Positions 31,451 through 37,297 of a stretch of 37,297 bases of DNA are shown in pieces. The stretch covers positions 1 through 37,297 of the forward strand of contig JAGSHB010000044.1 of the NCBI GenBank assembly GCA_023954815.1. The letters are read 5' to 3'. Positions within the stretch are counted from its first letter, which is position 1; every line of letters begins with the position of its first letter. The DNA comes from Myxococcales bacterium. Its GTDB lineage: Bacteria; Myxococcota_A; UBA9042. Position numbers and translations under genes: made by a program. The notes under the pieces were generated by a model. That model searched no databases. It had not been told where the DNA came from and worked only from the letters and a program-made list of their open reading frames with translations.

Positions 31451-32800
31451 GTGCACGAGTTCATCGAAACAAAAGCGCTGGGTCGTTCGGCCCTCATCTC
31501 CGCGCTCGCAGTATTGTTCTTCATCCCGCTGACAGCGAGTGCTCAATCGAGCGGCTCGTCTGTTTCCGTGCCACGCCCTGCGGCTGGTGTGGGCGTGGAC
31601 ATGGGTTCGATCTCCAAGAATCGAGGCCTACGAAGCGGCGACTTTGAGTTGCTGCCGAGTGTGGGCGTTGACGGTCACTACGACACCAACGTCTTTAACG
31701 GCAACGAGGACGAAAACAACGTTCCCCAGGCAGCGGCATCGGTGCGTATCGCCCCGCGTTTGTCGCTGAACAATGGAACCAAGTCCGAGGTGCAGTTCCG
31801 GTTCGGCGCCGCTGGCGACATTCGCTTGTACATGAGCGACAAAGAGAACATCAGCAACCTCAATAACTTCGGCGGAAAGGCTGATTTGAACGTCGACTTT
31901 GCTGCGCGGCGCGCGATCTCGTTCGCAGTGTTCAACAACTTCTCCCGTTCCCTGCGCCCCAATAACTGGGAGACCACCGAGACACTCAACCGGATCAACA
32001 ATCAGGTTGGTGCGCGCGTGTCCTTCCATCCAGGAGAGACCCCCGAGCGTCGTCCGCTAGAGATCTCGCTTCAGGGCGCCTATGTCATCGACAACTTCGA
32101 AGACTTTGACTTCGGAAACTCGACGACCGTTCGCTCGCGCTTGACCGGTAGCTGGCGGTTCCTGCCACGCACTGCGGCGATCCTCGACGCTGGCTGGGAC
32201 TTCCGGAAGTACCACGTCGACAATCCTGCCTTGGCGGTTTTCACCTCTGACTCGTCACCTTGGCGCGTACAGGGTGGTCTCGCCGGAGCGCTGACTTCGC
32301 GGATCACATTCCGGCTGACCGCTGGCTGGGGCATGTCGATGCATGAGAAGGGCGAGTCCTTCAACAGCATGCTCGGCAACATCTCCCTGGGCTACGCACC
32401 GTCGGCGACCACGTTCCTGTCAGTCGGCTACGCGCGTGACTTCCGTCAGTCCTACTACGGCAACTTCATCGACACGAACCGCGGCACCGTTTCTCTGCAG
32501 CAGCGGTTCGGTCGCCTGATGGAAGTGACGGCGTGGTTCAACTTCACCTACGGCATGTATGGCGCTTTCAGCGAAATTCCGGCCAATACGAGTGTGACCC
32601 AGTTAAATCGCAAGGACTACATGCTGGACGGTGGTCTGCGTGCGCTGATCGAAGTATCGCGGCTGATTGGCGTGCAGGTCGGGTACACGTTGCGCGGCGT
32701 GATCACCAACTTCAAGATCACGTCGGCTGACGACCGCGTACTCGATGTCGGCGCCTTCATGGCGCACGAAATCTACGCAGGCCTGTCGATCCGCTACTGA
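31451..32800 (+). CDS. Outer-membrane beta-barrel protein of the polysaccharide export operon
   Basis: It has a signal peptide (cleavage likely after ASA at residue 31) and then a 418-residue chain of alternating polar/hydrophobic strands rich in Tyr, Phe and Gly, ending in SIRY, an aromatic terminus typical of Bam-inserted barrels. Repeating strand pairs such as TAAILDAGWDFRKYHV and TTFLSVGYARDF suggest about 16-18 strands. It precedes the OPX gene by 23 bases. In Myxococcus, barrel porins encoded beside short OPX proteins are proposed to complete the outer-membrane pore for the polymer; this protein is a good candidate for that role. It starts with GTG at 31451 after AAGG. The family resembles BBP2-type barrels, by eye only. 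Confidence 0.82.
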   Translation: MHEFIETKALGRSALISALAVLFFIPLTASAQSSGSSVSVPRPAAGVGVDMGSISKNRGLRSGDFELLPSVGVDGHYDTNVFNGNEDENNVPQAAASVRIAPRLSLNNGTKSEVQFRFGAAGDIRLYMSDKENISNLNNFGGKADLNVDFAARRAISFAVFNNFSRSLRPNNWETTETLNRINNQVGARVSFHPGETPERRPLEISLQGAYVIDNFEDFDFGNSTTVRSRLTGSWRFLPRTAAILDAGWDFRKYHVDNPALAVFTSDSSPWRVQGGLAGALTSRITFRLTAGWGMSMHEKGESFNSMLGNISLGYAPSATTFLSVGYARDFRQSYYGNFIDTNRGTVSLQQRFGRLMEVTAWFNFTYGMYGAFSEIPANTSVTQLNRKDYMLDGGLRALIEVSRLIGVQVGYTLRGVITNFKITSADDRVLDVGAFMAHEIYAGLSIRY

Positions 32801-32823
32801 GCGGCCCGACAAGACGCACCCGC

Positions 32824-33420
32824 ATGACGATACCCATGACGCGGCTGGCATGTTTGTGCTTGGCGACGATGCTGCTCGGCTGCTCGACCGCAGCGAACGG
32901 TAACTATCAAAATATCGCGCGAGACGTGCGTGGTGCGATGCAGGCCAGCACGCTGGGGCCAGGAGACGTCATCAACGTCCGGGTGTACCTGCACGAAGAT
33001 CTGAAGGGAGAATACGAAGTCTCCCCCGTTGGCCAGATCAACTTCCCTCTCATCGGTCTCATTACAATCGAGGGCCTGACTGCGGCGCAGGTGAGCAGTT
33101 TGGTCCGAGGCAAGCTCGCGAAGGGTTTTTTGCGGGACCCCCACGTGATCGTGACGGTCAGTCACTTCAACTCGAAGAAGGTTTTCGTACTCGGTCAGGT
33201 CAAGAAGTCCGGCCGCTTTCGGTACGTGGACAACATGACGGTCGTTGAGGCCATCACCCTCGCCGGCGGCTTCGGATCCATGGCTGAGAAGAACTACGTC
33301 ATCATCACGCGCGGCACGCGCCGCATTCCCGTGCCGGTCGAGAAGATCATGCAGGGACTCGCGCCCAATTTTGGTATCCGTCCGGGAGATTTGGTGTACG
33401 TTCCGCAGCGCGTCCTGTAG
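32824..33420 (+). CDS. Polysaccharide export lipoprotein (short OPX/Wza class)
   Basis: Lipoprotein with lipobox MLLGC (Cys20). The Poly_export domain covers about 41-125 (LGPGDVINVRVYLHEDLKGEYEV, INFPLIGLITIEGLTAAQV). An SLBB domain follows at about 130-175 (KVFVLGQVKKSGRFRYVDNMTVVEAI). The end GIRPGDLVYVPQRVL closes the protein. At 198 aa it lacks the C-terminal amphipathic helix by which E. coli Wza (379 aa) spans the outer membrane, so it likely needs the neighbouring beta-barrel. An in-frame ATG at 32836 is an alternative start. Confidence 0.93.
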   Translation: MTIPMTRLACLCLATMLLGCSTAANGNYQNIARDVRGAMQASTLGPGDVINVRVYLHEDLKGEYEVSPVGQINFPLIGLITIEGLTAAQVSSLVRGKLAKGFLRDPHVIVTVSHFNSKKVFVLGQVKKSGRFRYVDNMTVVEAITLAGGFGSMAEKNYVIITRGTRRIPVPVEKIMQGLAPNFGIRPGDLVYVPQRVL

Positions 33421-33474
33421 GCGCAGCCGAAAAAATTCGATCCTCAGCCCTAAGCAACGACACTAAGCTCCGAC

Positions 33475-35718
33475 ATGCAAGCGACCAAGCCCGACCCAGT
33501 ATCATTGGACGAACAGCTCACCGCGAGCGAGATGCTATCGCGTGGTCGTGAGGTGCTGACCAAGCGATTTTGGTGGTTTGCAGTGGCTTTCGTGGCGGTG
33601 ACAGCTGCGACCTATGTGGTCACCAAGCATCAGCAGCGCATCTACAAGGCAACTGGGTCGATGGTGATTGAGCGGCGACCTCCCAAAGTCCTCAATGGGG
33701 TCAGCGAAGTCGTCAGCCTGGGCGCCCAAGGTTACTGGGGTAGCAAGCAGTACTACGAAGCCCAGCGTCAGATTCTGAAATCCCGAGAACTGGCGGCCCT
33801 GGTCATCAATCGCCACGGGCTCGCGGCCGATCCGCACCTCTTTGGCCTCGATCGACCGGGACTGGAGCTAACCGAGGCGCAAAAGCGCGACATCATGGCC
33901 AACAGCGACGCGATTGCGGCCGTGGCGAGCCGCGTGAGCGTCGATCTCGGCGAATCCTCGATGATTGCCCGTGTATCCATTGAGGACTCAGATCCAGCTT
34001 ACGCTCAACAGCTGGTCAACTGGATCCTCCGTGCGTACCGCGACCGCAACCTGAATACGAAGCGGCGCGCGACGCGAGAGGCGTACAAGGACCTCAAGAC
34101 GATCGTGAAGGACATGGGCAGCAAGAAGCAGGCATCTGAAAACGCACTGCTGGCATTTGAGACCCGCTACGATCTGTCCACCAACCACCGCCAGGCCATC
34201 AAGGACGACATTCTGACGTTGGCACGCAATCTACGTTCAGCGGAACGGCAGCGGCTCATCGCAAGTCAGCACGTCCGCACCATGCGGCGCTACCAAAAGG
34301 GTACCGACCTGTTTTCGGTCGGCGCCAAAGCGCTCGTCGAGGACTCGCTCACCCAGCTGCTCAAGCAACGCTACCTGACGCTGTCGATTCAAAAACGCGA
34401 ACTGGAGGCGGTCTACCTAGACAAGCACCCCAAGGTTCGGACAATCGAGAGTCAGCTCGTTCACTTGCGAAAGATCGCGAAGAAACACCTGCGCGCTGCC
34501 TTGGTGGGAGCCAAGCGCTCACTGGGTGACGCGATGGAGACGGAGAAGGTGGTCCGCCAAAAGCTGTCGAAGGTCTACAAAGAGGACGCAGCGCTCAGAA
34601 AGGCGGAGCTGAAGTACGAGCAACTCAAGGCCAAGCGCAATGAGGACCGGGGATTTTACGAACTCGTCGCCAAACGTCTCGCTGAGACAGACCTCACGGG
34701 CCAAGTCGAGGTCAATAACGTCAGTATTTTGGATGAAGCGGTGCTGCCGCGCGTGCCAATTCGCCCCAAGAAGCGGCTGAACTACGCGCTCGGCATCCTG
34801 CTAGGTCTCCTCGTTGGTCTAGGGGCGGCCCTGTCTGCCGAGCTGCTCGACAATACGGTGAAGGACCGACTGCAAATCGAGCAGCGTCTCGGGCTCGCCT
34901 ACCTTGGAGCGATTCCCACCTACCAGCTCGGCGACGTGGACGACGAGACTGAAATTCCAGTGGAAAGCGTCGATCTTTATGCACACTATCGCCCGAATTC
35001 CCGGGTCGCTGAGGCGTCGCGCTCCATTCGGACGAACCTGCTGTTCATGCGCAGCGAAAAGCCCCTGCGTTCGATGGTCATCACCAGCGCGCATCCCCGC
35101 GAGGGCAAGACGTCGACGTCGACCACGATCGCTATCGCGCTGGCCAACTCCAGCGGCTCCTGCGTGTTGGTCGATACGGATCTTCGCAAGCCACGGCTGC
35201 ACAAAGTCTTTGGGCTGAGCGCTGAACATGGCGTCACGAACTTCATCCTGAACCCCAACGCCGATGTCTCGACGCTGACGCAGCAAACAGAGGTTCCCGG
35301 CCTACATCTGTTGGCGAGTGGACCGCTACCACCAGACTCTTCGCGTATTTTGCACAACGAGCGCTTCATGTCGCTCGTGGAAGAGCTGAAGAAGAAGTTC
35401 GAAGTGGTGATCTTCGACTCGCCGCCGGTTGAAATTGTCAGTGACGCGCTGGTGCTCTCGAGGCTGACCGACGGTGTCGTCGTTGTGGCACACGCAAAGA
35501 CGACGCGGATGACTGCCCTAACCTCGACCGTGCGCGCGCTGCGCAACGTCAACGCAACGGTGTTGGGAATGGTGCTGTCTCGCACCCAAGAGACCGGAAC
35601 GGGCTACGGCTACTACTACGGACATGGCTATCGCGGCGGGCGGCGTTCCTACCAATATCGGTACGGCACCGACGGGCCGGACACGGATGACGATTCGCCC
35701 GTGTTGAGTGAAAGCTAG
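33475..35718 (+). CDS. Wzc-like polysaccharide co-polymerase with tyrosine-kinase domain (PCP-2a, BY-kinase)
   Basis: It controls chain length and export in the inner membrane. Transmembrane segments flank a large periplasmic coiled-coil domain: TM1 at about 32-50 and TM2 at about 433-455, with a Wzz-type N-terminus and a GNVR-like segment (about 395-430). The cytoplasmic kinase has Walker A HPREGKTS with K545, Walker A' VLVDTDLRKPR (D567, D569) and Walker B VIFDS with D648. The C-terminal tail holds a tyrosine cluster of eight Tyr in residues 711-730 (Y711, 713-715, 719, 726, 728, 730), the usual autophosphorylation site. Length of 747 aa is typical of fused PCP-2a. It follows the OPX gene by 54 bases. 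Confidence 0.95.
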   Translation: MQATKPDPVSLDEQLTASEMLSRGREVLTKRFWWFAVAFVAVTAATYVVTKHQQRIYKATGSMVIERRPPKVLNGVSEVVSLGAQGYWGSKQYYEAQRQILKSRELAALVINRHGLAADPHLFGLDRPGLELTEAQKRDIMANSDAIAAVASRVSVDLGESSMIARVSIEDSDPAYAQQLVNWILRAYRDRNLNTKRRATREAYKDLKTIVKDMGSKKQASENALLAFETRYDLSTNHRQAIKDDILTLARNLRSAERQRLIASQHVRTMRRYQKGTDLFSVGAKALVEDSLTQLLKQRYLTLSIQKRELEAVYLDKHPKVRTIESQLVHLRKIAKKHLRAALVGAKRSLGDAMETEKVVRQKLSKVYKEDAALRKAELKYEQLKAKRNEDRGFYELVAKRLAETDLTGQVEVNNVSILDEAVLPRVPIRPKKRLNYALGILLGLLVGLGAALSAELLDNTVKDRLQIEQRLGLAYLGAIPTYQLGDVDDETEIPVESVDLYAHYRPNSRVAEASRSIRTNLLFMRSEKPLRSMVITSAHPREGKTSTSTTIAIALANSSGSCVLVDTDLRKPRLHKVFGLSAEHGVTNFILNPNADVSTLTQQTEVPGLHLLASGPLPPDSSRILHNERFMSLVEELKKKFEVVIFDSPPVEIVSDALVLSRLTDGVVVVAHAKTTRMTALTSTVRALRNVNATVLGMVLSRTQETGTGYGYYYGHGYRGGRRSYQYRYGTDGPDTDDDSPVLSES

Positions 35719-35833
35719 CCGCGCGGCCATGCGGGACGTGTGCTGGACTCTGTGCCTCTCCCGATCTTGATCAAAAGGTCATAGCCTGGGACCCTGTACA
35801 GGCCCTAACAAGACTTGAAGGTGGGAACGACGC

Positions 35834-37297
35834 ATGGACAAGGTCATTGGTATCGATCTAGGCACTACAAATTCGTGCGTGGTGGTCTACGAAGGTGACG
35901 CTCCGATCGTGATCCCCAACGGTGAAGGTTCCCGTACAACTTCATCCGTTGTGGCATTTACGCAGGACGGACAGCGGCTCGTCGGCGGCATCGCTAAACG
36001 CCAAGCGATCACCAACCCGAAGCGCACAGTTCACGCGACGAAGCGGATGATGGGGCGCAAGTTCCTTTCCGAAGAGATGCAGCGGATCAAAGAGACCGCG
36101 CCTTTCGACGTTTCAGAAGACAACAACGGCGACGCGACTGTGCGCGTGGGTACGAAGTCATACACTCCCCAGGAGATCGGCGCCTTCATCCTGCAAGATC
36201 TCAAGCGCTCAGCGGAAGAATACCTGGAAGATCGTGTCGTCGATGCGGTGGTGACTGTTCCTGCCTACTTCGATGATGCCCAGCGTCAGGCGACACGCGA
36301 CGCGGGCCGTATCGCTGGACTCAATGTTCTTCGTATCATCAACGAGCCCACCGCTGCCGCTCTTGCCTATGGAATTACAGCCGAATCTCGCGGCACCATC
36401 GCTGTGTATGACCTCGGTGGTGGTACCTTCGATATTTCGATCCTTGAGATTTCTGACGGCGTGTTCCAGGTCCGCGCGACCCACGGCGATACCTTCCTCG
36501 GCGGTGAGGATATCGACGCCCGTATCGTGGTCGATTTGGTTGATAACTTCGCCCAAGAGACCGGCCTGGATCTGCGTGACGACGCTGTCGCGATGCAGCG
36601 TCTGAAGGATGCAGCCGAGCGCGCCAAGATCGAGCTGTCGACCCTAGAAGAAGCGGAGATCTCTCTGCCATTTCTGACGTCGGACGACAGCGGCCCGAAG
36701 CACCTTCAGCGCACATTGACGCGGCCCGAGCTCGAGCTGATCTGCAAAGACCTCGTCGACCAGACCCTGCGCCACTGTGAGCAGGCCCTCGACGACGCCG
36801 GCCTCAAGACCTCCGATATCGCGGATGTGATCTTGGTCGGCGGTATGACGAAGATTCCCATGGTCCAACGGGCTGTGTCCGAACTCTTTGGCCGTCAGCC
36901 GAACCGCACGGTCAACCCAGACGAAGCCGTCGCTGTAGGTGCCGCCTACCAGGGCGCCATTTTGTCGGGTGACGTAGGCGACGTGGTGCTGCTCGATGTG
37001 ACGCCGCTGTCGCTGGGTATTGAGACCGCCGGCGGCGTCTTTACTCGGCTGATTCCGCGGAACACGACCGTTCCGGCCAGCGTGACCGAGGTGTTCACGA
37101 CAGCGGAGGATTACCAGCCGTTGGTCAACATCCATGTGCTGCAGGGCGAGCGTCCAATCGCAGCCGACAACACCAGCTTGGCTCGGTTTGAGCTCGTCGG
37201 TATTCCGCCCGCACTGCGCGGTGTTCCGAAGATCGAGGTGACGTTCAGCATCGACGCCAACGGCATCTTGTCTGTGCAGGCCAAAGATCTGGGTACC
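35834..37297 (+). CDS. dnaK: Chaperone DnaK, 3' end beyond the window
   Basis: An Hsp70 chaperone. The 488 codons in the window cover the ATPase domain and part of the substrate-binding domain: [11 protein letters not shown] at 6-16, [10 protein letters not shown] (about 194), [11 protein letters not shown] (about 332), the interdomain linker [15 protein letters not shown], then the beta-sandwich domain with QGERP. Compared with E. coli DnaK some stretches differ ([31 protein letters not shown]). HscA is less likely because of that block and the linker. No grpE or dnaJ is seen on this side, so it may be a stand-alone or second dnaK. AAGGTGGG lies upstream; a CTTGA element at 35766-35770 hints at a heat-shock promoter but the -10 is unclear. 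Confidence 0.95.
   Translation, partial: MDKVIGIDLGTTNSCVVVYEGDAPIVIPNGEGSRTTSSVVAFTQDGQRLVGGIAKRQAITNPKRTVHATKRMMGRKFLSEEMQRIKETAPFDVSEDNNGDATVRVGTKSYTPQEIGAFILQDLKRSAEEYLEDRVVDAVVTVPAYFDDAQRQATRDAGRIAGLNVLRIINEPTAAALAYGITAESRGTIAVYDLGGGTFDISILEISDGVFQVRATHGDTFLGGEDIDARIVVDLVDNFAQETGLDLRDDAVAMQRLKDAAERAKIELSTLEEAEISLPFLTSDDSGPKHLQRTLTRPELELICKDLVDQTLRHCEQALDDAGLKTSDIADVILVGGMTKIPMVQRAVSELFGRQPNRTVNPDEAVAVGAAYQGAILSGDVGDVVLLDVTPLSLGIETAGGVFTRLIPRNTTVPASVTEVFTTAEDYQPLVNIHVLQGERPIAADNTSLARFELVGIPPALRGVPKIEVTFSIDANGILSVQAKDLGT

Noticed and set aside
35766-35800. Possible heat-shock (sigma32) promoter before dnaK
   Set aside because: CTTGA and a CCTGGG-like element occur, but the -10 box does not match the CCCCATNT consensus at normal spacing, so I did not list it as a feature.
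1-37297. tRNA, rRNA, CRISPR arrays, insertion sequences and prophage genes
   Set aside because: No cloverleaf-like gene, regularly spaced repeat array, transposase or integrase motif was found on either strand by reading.

Overview
The window reads as a GC-rich, Gram-negative chromosome segment, most likely from the Myxococcota/Bradymonadota (former Deltaproteobacteria). The reasons are a MurE with the meso-diaminopimelate motif DNPR, several lipoproteins with canonical lipoboxes (one with a Cys-rich N-terminal region typical of these phyla), a PASTA-bearing FtsI, and a polysaccharide export set made of a beta-barrel, a short OPX lipoprotein and a Wzc-type BY-kinase, as in myxobacteria. I see no tRNA, rRNA, CRISPR array, transposase or phage gene. 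The taxonomic placement is inference; no database was searched.

Layout. (1) 1-5.1 kb: a Pro/Arg-rich disordered protein (+); a MepA-type murein endopeptidase with a HEAT-repeat C-terminal half (-); pgsA (-); and a DsbD-like thiol:disulfide transporter (+). The dsbD end faces the ftsZ end across a perfect 15-bp hairpin. (2) 5.1-20.4 kb, minus strand: a compact dcw (division and cell wall) operon transcribed from 20.4 kb down to 5.1 kb. Its order is mraZ-rsmH-ftsL-TPR lipoprotein-ftsI(PASTA)-murE/murF fusion-mraY-ftsW-murG-ftsQ-ftsA-ftsZ. Nearly every junction is a 1-4 base overlap. murD, murC, murB and ddl are absent from their usual slots. A TTGACA promoter followed by four 10-bp-phased MraZ-box-like repeats precedes mraZ. 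The one sizeable internal gap, between ftsA and ftsZ, holds hairpins. (3) 20.4-30.6 kb: accessory envelope genes. These are a hydrolase-fold lipoprotein and a NUDIX hydrolase (+), a Cys-rich lipoprotein (-), an unknown protein and a DUF192 lipoprotein (-), a zincin lipoprotein with a UPF0158 protein (-), and an unknown protein with CC and CxxxC motifs (+). (4) 30.6-35.7 kb: a polysaccharide export operon (+) with a strong promoter and a 16-bp palindrome, encoding a small secreted protein, an outer-membrane beta-barrel, an OPX lipoprotein and a Wzc-like PCP-2a/BY-kinase. (5) 35.8 kb to the end: dnaK, cut by the window edge.

The dcw operon supplies lipid I/II synthesis (MurE, MurF, MraY, MurG), the septal synthase pair (FtsW-FtsI) with FtsL/FtsQ, and the Z-ring (FtsA-FtsZ). 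The export operon looks like an inner-membrane-to-surface conduit without its own glycosyltransferases here, so the polymer must be made by enzymes encoded elsewhere. The points most worth following up are the murE-murF fusion with clean loss of murC/murD, the TPR lipoprotein inside the dcw operon, the mraZ operator array, the short-OPX plus beta-barrel export set with its palindromic promoter region, and several enzymes with altered signature motifs (NUDIX, zincin, hydrolase).
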